Positions 24,985 through 30,736 of a stretch of DNA of 30,899 bases are shown in pieces. How positions within the stretch are numbered: position 1 is the stretch's first letter; every line of letters starts with the position of its first letter. A model generated the notes under the pieces. The model was not told the DNA's origin. It ran no database searches and worked only from the letters and a program-made list of their open reading frames with translations. The stretch lies in the IMG/VR virus record IMGVR_UViG_3300010354_017031, positions 1 through 30,899 of that record. One strand, written 5' to 3'. Both the position numbers and the translations under genes were made by a program. The stretch is from a virus.

Positions 24985-25500
24985 GCGTGGCGGGTGAGGG
25001 TGTTTACTGCAAAGTATCGGAAGTACGGGCAGTGCTGCACGGGTGAGGACTAAGCTCTCCCTGCGAAAAGCGGGCATAGCGCGAAAGCGCATTTGGCATA
25101 TGCTGCGCGTCGCATAGGGCTTAGGGGTAGCCTATTCGAAAAGATAACAGAGGACTAAGGCGCATAACCGACAAGTCTGGAGTAAGGATGCGTAAAATAT
25201 TGAACAGTGCAGACTATCAACAAAACGAGGGGGACTAGCCATCCCACGCGGTTATAGTCGTTTCGAGTTAGATTCTCGGGCACACCCTTTTTAATGTCCC
25301 CAGGCGCTTGCATCATGGATTGGTGCAGCTTACGCGGCAAACTATCCGGTGAAATGATATATCTGGATAAGTGCCTTACGTAATGAGCGAGCTAAGCAAT
25401 GGGGCGTTAATCAAGATAATCCTATATAAGCATATAGGGTTATGCTGATTAACGCGGTGCGCCCTGCGTAAAGATCATAGTGTGGCGCTGTACCTCCCTG
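24985..25500 (+). ncRNA. Candidate large structured non-coding RNA
   Basis: About 500 nt without a plausible gene fold into successive local hairpins: ACTGC/GCAGT (25006/25029), GGGTGAG/CTCTCCC (25041/25055), GCGC-GAAA-GCGC (25079-25090), ATAGGGCT/AGCCTAT (25114/25129), GACTAT/ATAGTC (25212/25254) with nested CG and GGG/CCC pairs, CGAG/CTCG (25264/25275), TTGCATCA/TGGTGCAG (25308/25321), TATCCGG/CTGGATA (25343/25363), a 22-bp hairpin (25404-25455), and GGTGCGCC/GGCGC-ACC (25456/25484). Two terminators follow at once, as expected for a defined RNA 3' end. GAGGACTAAG occurs twice. Phages are known to encode large ornate RNAs such as GOLLD and ROOL; I cannot say this belongs to either. An origin of replication is an alternative. 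Confidence 0.5.
25404..25455 (+). repeat. Long near-perfect inverted repeat (52 bp)
   Basis: Outer 10-bp stem GCGTTAATCA/TGATTAACGC, a 2x2 internal mismatch, and an inner 12-bp stem ATAATCCTATAT/ATATAGGGTTAT (one G-T pair), with loop AAGC. No T-run follows on either strand, so it is not an intrinsic terminator. It is the strongest single helix in the structured region. Confidence 0.85.
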
Positions 25501-25551
25501 CCCCCAACTGATTTTTCCGACATGTCGGAAACTTTGGAAGGGGGCTTTTTT
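25500..25551 (+). terminator. Terminator T1 with embedded palindrome copy 3
   Basis: GCCCCC (25500-25505) pairs with GGGGGC (25540-25545), followed by six T. The loop carries the palindrome TTTCCGACATGTCGGAAA (25514-25531), giving an inner 7-bp stem. It ends the candidate ncRNA unit. Confidence 0.8.
25514..25531 (+). repeat. Palindrome copy 3, symmetric variant
   Basis: TTTCCGACATGTCGGAAA. Compared with the other copies, G to C and C to G changes occur at mirrored positions, so the dyad is kept. Confidence 0.9.
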
Positions 25552-25564
25552 ATTCTACCAACCT

Positions 25565-25616
25565 GCCCCCAACTAACTTTTCGGACATGTCCGAAATTTT
25601 GGAAGGGGGTTTTTTT
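25565..25616 (+). terminator. Terminator T2 with embedded palindrome copy 4
   Basis: GCCCCC (25565-25570) pairs with GGGGG (25605-25609) followed by seven T. The palindrome TTTCGGACATGTCCGAAA lies in the loop (25579-25596). T1 and T2 are diverged tandem duplicates of about 65 bp. T2 ends 17 nt before the first gene of the early operon, insulating it from upstream transcription. Confidence 0.82.
25579..25596 (+). repeat. Palindrome copy 4
   Basis: TTTCGGACATGTCCGAAA, a perfect 18-bp palindrome with the same core as copies 1 and 2, inside terminator T2. Confidence 0.9.
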
Positions 25617-25633
25617 ATGCCCGGAGAAAAATA

Positions 25634-25957
25634 ATGATACGCTTAAGATCAATACTTCCCCAACAGGGGATGTCAACCCAAAAGACCACAAGTTTTCTCA
25701 GTGAGGTGATGCTATACATGCGGAGAGATGGCACAGATGCCCCTCCTTATGACAAGGAGAACTACTTGGAAGAGAAAGACTTCCAGTTCGTAGGAGTCTC
25801 CTGCCAGTCAGGCGAGATCATCATGAAGAGGTGGGTCGAATCTGAGGGCAAGACCATCTGGAGCTTCTACGACGCTGAATCCAAGCCGACCTGGGTGATC
25901 GGAACAAAGGAAGAGTTCATCGCTTTCTCCGAAAAGGATGCAAGGAGTTGGGGATGA
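25634..25957 (+). CDS. Small early protein, unknown
   Basis: 107 aa. GGAG lies 7 nt before the ATG at 25634, just after terminator T2; a later in-frame ATG at 25718 (MRRDGTDAPP) also has GAGG upstream. The second half is acidic/aromatic (IWSFYDAESKPTWVIGTKEEF) and probably a small globular fold. First gene of a tightly packed plus-strand operon; the next ATG overlaps its stop as ATGA. No promoter is evident between T2 and the gene, so some read-through may be needed. Function unknown. Confidence 0.75.
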   Translation: MIRLRSILPQQGMSTQKTTSFLSEVMLYMRRDGTDAPPYDKENYLEEKDFQFVGVSCQSGEIIMKRWVESEGKTIWSFYDAESKPTWVIGTKEEFIAFSEKDARSWG

Positions 25958-26139
25958 AAGCATACGTATTGATTGCCGTGAGCGTAGCCGTTATGCTTTG
26001 CGGCGACCCCCTCGGCGACGCCCTGGGCACACTGATTGAGCAAGCATATGAATGCAATCATATGAATGCTTTTCCTATGGATGCAAACCGTAAAATTTAC
26101 GGTTTACCGGAGAATGCAAATGAAGAATATCATCTTTGA
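25954..26139 (+). CDS. Small membrane or secreted protein
   Basis: 61 aa from the ATG at 25954, overlapping the upstream TGA by 4 nt, with GGAG nearby. The N-terminus (KAYVLIAVSVAVMLCGDPLG) is a hydrophobic signal-like or anchor segment; the Cys is not in a good lipobox. The rest is acidic. The 21-bp dyad at 26085 lies within its coding sequence (residues NRKIYGLP). Function unknown. Confidence 0.6.
   Translation: MKAYVLIAVSVAVMLCGDPLGDALGTLIEQAYECNHMNAFPMDANRKIYGLPENANEEYHL
26085..26105 (+). repeat. Dyad AAACCGTAAA-A-TTTACGGTTT
   Basis: 10-bp arms around a single base, 14 nt before the start of the 36-aa ORF. The CCGTAAA/TTTACGG core recurs at 27861 and 29066, also upstream of start codons. 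Confidence 0.9.
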
Positions 26140-26230
26140 ATATGGGCTCTATGCCATCGTTTTCCTGCTCGCGACTGCCCAGCGCGTCGCCGACCGCCGC
26201 AAGGCAAGGAGTAAGAATGCAAAACGCTAA
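26120..26230 (+). CDS. 36-aa membrane micropeptide
   Basis: ATG at 26120 with GGAG 7 nt upstream. The sequence begins MKNIIFEYGLYAIVFLLATA, one probable membrane helix, followed by a basic tail (QRVADRRKARSKNAKR), consistent with a cytoplasmic C-terminus. It overlaps the 3' end of the upstream gene and the 5' end of the next. Small single-span proteins of this kind are common in phage early operons, often as host-modulating factors; function unknown. Confidence 0.6.
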   Translation: MKNIIFEYGLYAIVFLLATAQRVADRRKARSKNAKR

Positions 26231-26429
26231 GCGCAATTGGTTCAACACCCTCAACGAAGCTCTCGAATCCGAGGGCCTCGTCGAACTCTGGCCGTTGGGG
26301 CTTAACATCCAGTATGGCCAAACCGTCGACCATACCGCCGATGATGGCACAAGGTATGGGCATTACATCACAATCTATAGGGATGAGAATGGGCGCTACG
26401 AAAGGCCCGTGCATTATCCAAGGGGATGA
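26217..26429 (+). CDS. Small early protein, unknown
   Basis: 70 aa, MQNAKRNWFNTLNEALESEG, from the ATG at 26217 preceded by AAGGAG with 5-nt spacing. A longer in-frame start at 26136 has no ribosome site. The middle has alternating strands (YGHYITIYRDENGRY). It overlaps the 36-aa ORF by 14 nt. No family recognised. Confidence 0.75.
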   Translation: MQNAKRNWFNTLNEALESEGLVELWPLGLNIQYGQTVDHTADDGTRYGHYITIYRDENGRYERPVHYPRG

Positions 26430-26431
26430 AC

Positions 26432-26626
26432 ATGAAATACTTTTTCTTTTTCGTAGTAACGACCAAGGTCGTTAGGTTCTACTGGCATGATGATGCCGAG
26501 AACCCGAATCACGGTGACGGATCCAATCCGAGACAAGGCCGGCCTTGCGGCGAAGTAATCGACGAAATCCTGGCAGGATACAAGCTCACACGTGAGCGCG
26601 TATGGATGCAAGTGAGGTTCGAATGA
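26432..26626 (+). CDS. Small early protein, unknown
   Basis: 64 aa from the ATG at 26432, chosen because AAGGGG is 6 nt upstream; the ATG at 26426 overlaps that ribosome site. N-terminus MKYFFFFVVTTKVVRFYWHD is aromatic-rich; a Pro/Gly-rich linker and a C-terminal half with CGEVIDEILAGYKLTRERV follow. It overlaps the next gene as ATGA. Function unknown. Confidence 0.7.
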   Translation: MKYFFFFVVTTKVVRFYWHDDAENPNHGDGSNPRQGRPCGEVIDEILAGYKLTRERVWMQVRFE

Positions 26627-26799
26627 ACTTGGTCCAGCATCTCGCTATGCAGGGATTCCTCTCTGTTATCGGCATCATAACCCTCTTCCTGCTCTTCACA
26701 TTCGCAGTGATCAGCATGGATGATGGCCCATTACGAAACTCGATCATCGGCGGCATCCTTGCCGCCCTCATGTTTGCGATTTATGGGGGGCACATATGA
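26623..26799 (+). CDS. Two-span membrane protein
   Basis: 58 aa from the ATG at 26623 (ATGA overlap; GAGG 5 nt upstream). Two hydrophobic stretches, GFLSVIGIITLFLLFTFAVI and IIGGILAALMFAIYGGHI, are separated by a short charged turn (MDDGPLRN). This topology suits a small holin-like or early membrane protein, but location among early genes gives no lysis context. Function unknown. Confidence 0.75.
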   Translation: MNLVQHLAMQGFLSVIGIITLFLLFTFAVISMDDGPLRNSIIGGILAALMFAIYGGHI

Positions 26800-27080
26800 T
26801 CTTCGCGTCGACCTTTGGAGGGCCTATCAAAGTCTCTCCCCCACTAGACGTCATCAAGGAGGATGGATGCCTCCCGCGTATCAAGGTAGAAGTCACAGAA
26901 GCCGCCCCCGGGTACAAGAAAGGAGATACCATCTATGTCTATCGATTCGATCTGTACGAGTATTACAAACAAGTAGGGATGCTGTCTGGGCAGTATTATG
27001 GCAGGCTCGACCTCCAAACACTTGAGCAATACGTCCCGGGCTCAACAAAACACTATGATGAGGTCGTCATATACGACTAG
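26796..27080 (+). CDS. Small early protein, unknown
   Basis: 94 aa, ATGA overlap with the membrane protein. Strand-rich with KVEVTEAAPGYKKGDTIYVY and an aromatic patch (LYEYYKQVGMLSGQYYG). The KGD-x-IYVY element suggests a small beta-barrel fold. Last gene of the seven-gene cluster; GC-rich inverted repeats follow the stop codon. No family recognised. Confidence 0.78.
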   Translation: MIFASTFGGPIKVSPPLDVIKEDGCLPRIKVEVTEAAPGYKKGDTIYVYRFDLYEYYKQVGMLSGQYYGRLDLQTLEQYVPGSTKHYDEVVIYD

Positions 27081-27093
27081 GGCGACGCGCAGC

Positions 27094-27145
27094 GGGCCGC
27101 GTTAGGCAATGGAAGCGCTCTAACCGCACTCGCTGCGGCCCTAAC
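27094..27145 (+). repeat. Alternative-pairing inverted repeats
   Basis: GGGCCGC (27094-27100) pairs with GCGGCCC (27135-27141) and encloses GTTAG/CTAAC (27101/27120). Alternatively GTTAGG (27101) pairs with CCTAAC (27140), or CCGC (27124) with GCGG (27135). It starts 14 nt after the operon's last stop codon. No T-run follows. Confidence 0.7.
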
Positions 27146-27309
27146 ATTTAACTCAGGATACTGGTTCAAAACAACCATATGGATGTGAATCAAGGTGTTA
27201 CAAGAGATATCTCGACATATCTCGACGCCTTTAAACTCAGTGGCTTTAGAGTTTGCTAATATAGCCCCTGTTTTTGGACCTTTTTGGCCTGTTTTCAGGC
27301 AATTTCTCG

Positions 27310-27329
27310 GCACTAAGTGCGGTTTTTTT
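27310..27329 (+). terminator. Weak candidate terminator
   Basis: A short stem GCAC-TAA-GTGC (27310-27320) is followed by GG and seven T (27323-27329). The 4-bp stem is marginal; another hairpin, GCCTG-TTTT-CAGGC, lies just upstream. It could end transcription of the small-gene cluster. Confidence 0.4.
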
Positions 27330-27860
27330 CTGGCACAGTTCTTGTATGTTTTTTTCCGATCATGATCTCGATCAACACTTAGCAAGAATGTTAGAAAAGA
27401 AAATATGGCATAATGACCTTCCTCCTCTATCAGGTATATATATAATAAATTATTGAATAAATTTTATTTATTATTTCAGGGTTTGGAATGTTCAGCTTTC
27501 GTTTTTTCGTCAAGGCACAAAAAACGTCCTAGCATACTTTTCTTGCTAAATCAAGCTGATTATTTTCGCTTCTCAACTGAAATTCCTCCGGCGGGGAATA
27601 GCCTTTTTGGCAAATAAAATTTATTTCATAATATCTTATAAATTCTATTGATAAAAGTGGGGGGTGTTTTAGCGTCGGCTGACAAAGACGTTAGAACTCT
27701 AACAAACTTTGCTCACCTTGCTAAAAATAATTATCTTGACTTATCAATATGAATGTGCATTTGCGACGCCCCAGACTCCAAGCATCCGCCGTAAATCGCC
27801 TCTCTCCCTTGATAATTTATTATGCCAAAAACCTAATAAATTATAGTAATATACCGCAAA

Positions 27861-27875
27861 CCGTAAATTTTACGG
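27861..27875 (+). repeat. Dyad CCGTAAA-T-TTTACGG upstream of regulator-like gene
   Basis: 7-bp arms around one base, ending 21 nt before the ATG at 27897. Same core as the dyads at 26085 and 29066. Confidence 0.9.
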
Positions 27876-27896
27876 CTAACTTCTTTGAGGATTCCT

Positions 27897-28685
27897 ATGA
27901 GTAATCACACCAAGCGGATTGATACTCCGAGCAATACGGAGCATTGGCAAATTATCAAAAAGGCCGTACACGGCAGATCTTACTGGATAGTCTCCTGTAA
28001 AAAATGCGGCAAGTCTGACGAGCGCACTGTTCGTCAGATAGAGACAAACCAATACCCTTGTTCCGGCTGCTCTTCGCACCGTAAGAATGCAATCATGCTC
28101 ACAGCCTTGGGGCAAACCCTGCCGCTGACCGCATGGGCTGAGCTGTACCCTGATCGAATCAAGCCGCAGAATGTCAGGCAATACCTGACCATGCGACGCA
28201 AAGGGCGACCCCCCTATCATCAATACACTGATGAACAGCTCCTATTCGGGGCCAACCTTGATCGTCACCCCGATCCCACCTTGTCAAGCATAGACAAGGA
28301 ATTGCTTTTGCAGGCCAAAAGCGTCAAGAAGAGCGCCTACCTGAACTCCATCGAGGTGATCTTTCAAGATGTCAGCAAGGCCTTGCTCGATGCGATGACG
28401 AAAGAGCTCGCCAAGTATGCCCTGAGCCCTGGCACAATAGCGATGCGCAGCCGCGTCGCCGGCCACGATTATCTTATCGATTCCCTTGGTATTACCGTAG
28501 GGGAGCTGCTCGAAGTGGACACTCCCGTCGCTGAGGTAGCTTCTTACTTGAAGCAGGAGAAGTTTTCCAACGTGTCGGAAAAGTCAAGCAAGTTGCTGGA
28601 TTTCGTCCCGACTGTGGAACCTCATAGGTTACACCTGACGGATATCGAAATAATGGCTCTGTTGAGCCGTTACTCTATGGATTGA
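27897..28685 (+). CDS. Zinc-ribbon / HTH-like putative DNA-binding protein
   Basis: 262 aa from the ATG at 27897 (GAGG 6 nt upstream). Residues about 30-60 hold paired cysteines CKKC and CSGC about 17 residues apart with a basic stretch between, like the zinc ribbons found beside AP2/HNH-type phage DNA-binding domains. Residues about 72-110 (LPLTAWAELYPDRIKPQNVRQYL) resemble the small HTH unit seen in phage regulators and homing-endonuclease proteins. The C-terminal half is helical and unassigned. A dyad lies in its leader. A regulator is the best guess; no nuclease motif is seen. Confidence 0.6.
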   Translation: MSNHTKRIDTPSNTEHWQIIKKAVHGRSYWIVSCKKCGKSDERTVRQIETNQYPCSGCSSHRKNAIMLTALGQTLPLTAWAELYPDRIKPQNVRQYLTMRRKGRPPYHQYTDEQLLFGANLDRHPDPTLSSIDKELLLQAKSVKKSAYLNSIEVIFQDVSKALLDAMTKELAKYALSPGTIAMRSRVAGHDYLIDSLGITVGELLEVDTPVAEVASYLKQEKFSNVSEKSSKLLDFVPTVEPHRLHLTDIEIMALLSRYSMD

Positions 28686-28724
28686 ATTTATCAAATCAAT
28701 AACACTAACAATCGAGGTATTTAT

Positions 28725-29072
28725 ATGGGCATGGCTGAAGTTTTTGCGCCTATCGAGGCTGCCAAGAGAGCGGCTATCTTTGCCGACACCTGGGGACATT
28801 TGTTCCCTAAAGGCCCAGCGACTGGCTATATCGTTGTCGCTCACAGTATTTACAGGGATGTCGTCATCCTTGAGGAGGAACTGAATATCAACGGCTCCCC
28901 TTGGTGGTATGAAACTGTTCATGATTTTGCGCGTGAACGTGCCAAGAAAATGAAACGTGGCTCTGTGAAGCGCTTCGATATCACGGCGCGGCCTGTGCGG
29001 GTTAGAGGGGGGCACGAGATTCGAATCCAGTGTCACCGTTCTTATTATGTTCAACTGAAATTCAAACCGTAA
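28725..29072 (+). CDS. Small early protein, paralogue of the 29476 fragment
   Basis: 115 aa starting MGMAEVFAPIEAAKRAA, with GAGG upstream. The middle is strand-rich (GYIVVAHSIYRDVVILEEEL), then a basic helical part (HDFARERAKKMKRGSVKR) and a C-terminal strand pair ending YVQLKFKP. The first 20 residues are clearly similar to the short ORF at 29476. The dyad at 29066 overlaps the stop region. Function unknown. Confidence 0.8.
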   Translation: MGMAEVFAPIEAAKRAAIFADTWGHLFPKGPATGYIVVAHSIYRDVVILEEELNINGSPWWYETVHDFARERAKKMKRGSVKRFDITARPVRVRGGHEIRIQCHRSYYVQLKFKP

Positions 29073-29082
29073 ATTTTACGGT
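29066..29082 (+). repeat. Dyad ACCGTAAA-T-TTTACGGT
   Basis: 8-bp arms around one base, overlapping the end of the 115-aa gene and 12 nt before the next ATG. Third copy of this dyad family. Confidence 0.9.
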
Positions 29083-29094
29083 AACGAGGTAGTT

Positions 29095-29466
29095 ATGAAA
29101 CACATAGCGATATATCACGCAAAACCGGATATGCTTCCGGACGGTAAGCTCATGCTTGCTGAATATGGATGGGCTACTGGCGAGCGCCGCGAAGAACTCC
29201 GCCAACTGGCTCGCATGTTCTTTGCCACAAGGTATGAATTGGTAGCAATTTACCGCTCCTCGGTAGAGGATACTGGGGACATCACCAATCACCTGGAGAA
29301 GGCGTATAGCAAAACGCAACACATAGGCGAGGATTGGCGGGATAACGAAGGTTTCCACTTCTTGCCTGCTAGGCCTGTTCTTGTCAGATCGACATCGATC
29401 GGCGATATCATGCAGGTGGGCGACGCCCTCTATATTGTTGAACCGATTGGCTACAGCAAACTTTAG
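29095..29466 (+). CDS. Small early protein, unknown
   Basis: 123 aa, MKHIAIYHAKPDMLPDGK, with GAGG upstream and the dyad at 29066 in its leader. The C-terminus STSIGDIMQVGDALYIVEPIG resembles a short motif (S-x-SVGD-x-hydrophobic ... GF) found at the end of several phage and mobile-element accessory proteins; I cannot name the family. The middle is helical (ERREELRQLARMFFATRYEL). Confidence 0.8.
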   Translation: MKHIAIYHAKPDMLPDGKLMLAEYGWATGERREELRQLARMFFATRYELVAIYRSSVEDTGDITNHLEKAYSKTQHIGEDWRDNEGFHFLPARPVLVRSTSIGDIMQVGDALYIVEPIGYSKL

Positions 29467-29475
29467 GAGGCTATC

Positions 29476-29547
29476 ATGAGCATGGAAGAAGTGCTGTCTG
29501 CGCTGGAAGCGGAAAAGTCAGCTGTTTTCATCGACAAAGGTCGCTAG
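29476..29547 (+). pseudogene. 23-aa truncated paralogue of the 28725 gene
   Basis: ATG at 29476 with a strong AGGAGG 5 nt upstream; encodes MSMEEVLSALEAEKSAVFID then KGR and stop. It aligns with the start of the 115-aa protein (M-x-M-x-EV...EA-x-K-x-A-x-F-x-D). Residues 24 onward are absent. It is either a remnant of a duplicated gene or a retained leader peptide, since the ribosome site is intact and the stop is 16 nt before the next gene. Confidence 0.55.
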
Positions 29548-29563
29548 TTCAAGTGAGGTATTT

Positions 29564-30208
29564 ATGCAACAAATAAAGAGAATAACAAAGAAATTCGTGC
29601 CCAGGGAGCATCCTGAGCACGGCACCTGGGGATGGCTCGAAGTAGGGAGCCCCGACACTTATTTTCCGCTGGAAGCGATGGGGGTAGCGCACGACGTCCT
29701 CGAACACAAACTGCGCCCGAAGCAGGGGATCGAAGAGGAGCTGATGGCATTCGGCGCAATGCTCTTCATCCGGTATGATGGAGGATATTGGGTTGATCGT
29801 AGGGGGTCTGCATCAGAATGGTATTATCAGGTCTCGACAGATCTTGCTGAGATGATGGTAAAATACGGGGATGCGGTAAAGCCCTGCAGATCCCGTATAC
29901 TTTCGGGGGAGCTTGAATTTCAGCGATCTATGGGGATAGATCATGCGAATCGTGAGGCATTCGATATGGATTACACGTTTCGTGGGCTCAAATACGAAAC
30001 TAGGGAGAACCTCTTGGGATGGATACGCAAAGGATACCGATGGGCTGTTAATCGGTATGGCGACGCATTCCGTGTTTGCTGTTGGTTTCAGCAAATTCAG
30101 GTATTAGTTGCGCGGCTGGATGCCGAATCATGCTATGAAAACGGTGAGATGCTTGTCATCTCTATTATTAACTCTACAGTTAAAGTGAGAACTCAATATG
30201 GCCCGTAA
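29564..30208 (+). CDS. Early protein with AHDVLEH motif, unknown
   Basis: 214 aa, GAGG upstream. Residues about 38-75 carry MGVAHDVLEHKLRP, then GIEEELMAFGAMLFIRY and YWVDRRG. The H-D-x3-H arrangement and the following ELMAFGA helix recur in phage proteins I have seen with no assigned function; the histidines could bind metal. The C-terminal part is aromatic and strand-rich (FRVCCWFQQIQVLVARL). It overlaps the next gene by 11 nt. Confidence 0.8.
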   Translation: MQQIKRITKKFVPREHPEHGTWGWLEVGSPDTYFPLEAMGVAHDVLEHKLRPKQGIEEELMAFGAMLFIRYDGGYWVDRRGSASEWYYQVSTDLAEMMVKYGDAVKPCRSRILSGELEFQRSMGIDHANREAFDMDYTFRGLKYETRENLLGWIRKGYRWAVNRYGDAFRVCCWFQQIQVLVARLDAESCYENGEMLVISIINSTVKVRTQYGP

Positions 30209-30485
30209 AGGTAAGAGAAAATCAATCTATCAGCAAAGCGTTAATACGCTTGCTGTTCTGCTCATGACTGCGATGCCTGAGCATGACAAGTACACGACGC
30301 TTGAACAGAAGTTCAAGCGTATGTTGTGGAGTAAGAATCCCGCTCGGGTTCGCAGTCCGGAGGAGTTGCGCCTGATGGAAGCGGCCAAACAAAAACGCGC
30401 AAAGCGCTTGGTTCGTAATCAACTGTGGCTGATTAATTACCGCCGCGGGAAGGATTTCGCAGCCTACTGCTTAGGCCTGCGATGA
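30198..30485 (+). CDS. Small basic protein, unknown
   Basis: 95 aa starting MARKGKRKSIYQQSVNTL, strongly basic (RLMEAAKQKRAKRLVRNQ) with helical middle and C-terminus. Overlaps its upstream neighbour by 11 nt and its downstream neighbour as ATGA. Basic composition suggests nucleic-acid contact but no motif is recognised. Confidence 0.72.
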   Translation: MARKGKRKSIYQQSVNTLAVLLMTAMPEHDKYTTLEQKFKRMLWSKNPARVRSPEELRLMEAAKQKRAKRLVRNQLWLINYRRGKDFAAYCLGLR

Positions 30486-30736
30486 GGCTCAGGCAGACAC
30501 ACTACGAGCCGGATGTCATTTGCGAATGCGGCGGCTCGCTTTGGGCGGACTGGGAAATGCCTCCTTTAGACTGGGACGGCGAACCCGTATCTCCTGAACA
30601 GGAGGGCATTCAACCTTGTCCATTTTGTGGAACGATGATTACCGTTAGGAGAGATCATGACAATCGGGGAAATACTGGCATTCCTGCAGCGCTTTCCGCT
30701 GGAAATGCCGTGTGCCATAAAAATACTCGTACCTGA
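30482..30736 (+). CDS. Small zinc-ribbon-like protein
   Basis: 84 aa. Two cysteine pairs, CEC-GG (residues about 14-18) and CPFCG (about 46-50), with acidic and aromatic residues between, suggest a zinc ribbon. The last 27 residues lie in the overlap with the next gene and look less constrained (Gly/Ala/Asn/Thr-rich). ATGA overlap with the upstream gene. Function unknown. Confidence 0.65.
   Translation: MRLRQTHYEPDVICECGGSLWADWEMPPLDWDGEPVSPEQEGIQPCPFCGTMITVRRDHDNRGNTGIPAALSAGNAVCHKNTRT

Larger units (their letters stand above)
27081..27896 (+). other. Gene-free interval with hairpins and AT-rich sequence
   Basis: No convincing gene in about 816 bp. Holds GC-rich inverted repeats that can pair in alternative ways (27094-27145), a tandem 10-bp repeat ATATCTCGAC (27207-27226), a short hairpin plus T-run (27310-27329), GATCATGATC near 27358, a hairpin GTTAG/CTAAC near 27690, and long AT-rich runs at 27420-27480 and 27800-27870. 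Candidate promoter parts TTGATA (27809) and TAATAA (27834) are 19 bp apart, a poor spacing. The interval probably carries the control region of the 27897 gene. Confidence 0.5.

Noticed and set aside
27077-27385. 102-codon minus-strand ORF in the gene-free interval
   Set aside because: Runs through GC-rich hairpins and a terminator-like element, with no clear ribosome site and unlikely composition at its C-terminus.
29015-29030. GATTCGAATCC, resembling a tRNA T-loop
   Set aside because: Lies inside the 115-aa coding region; no acceptor, D or anticodon stems could be built around it.
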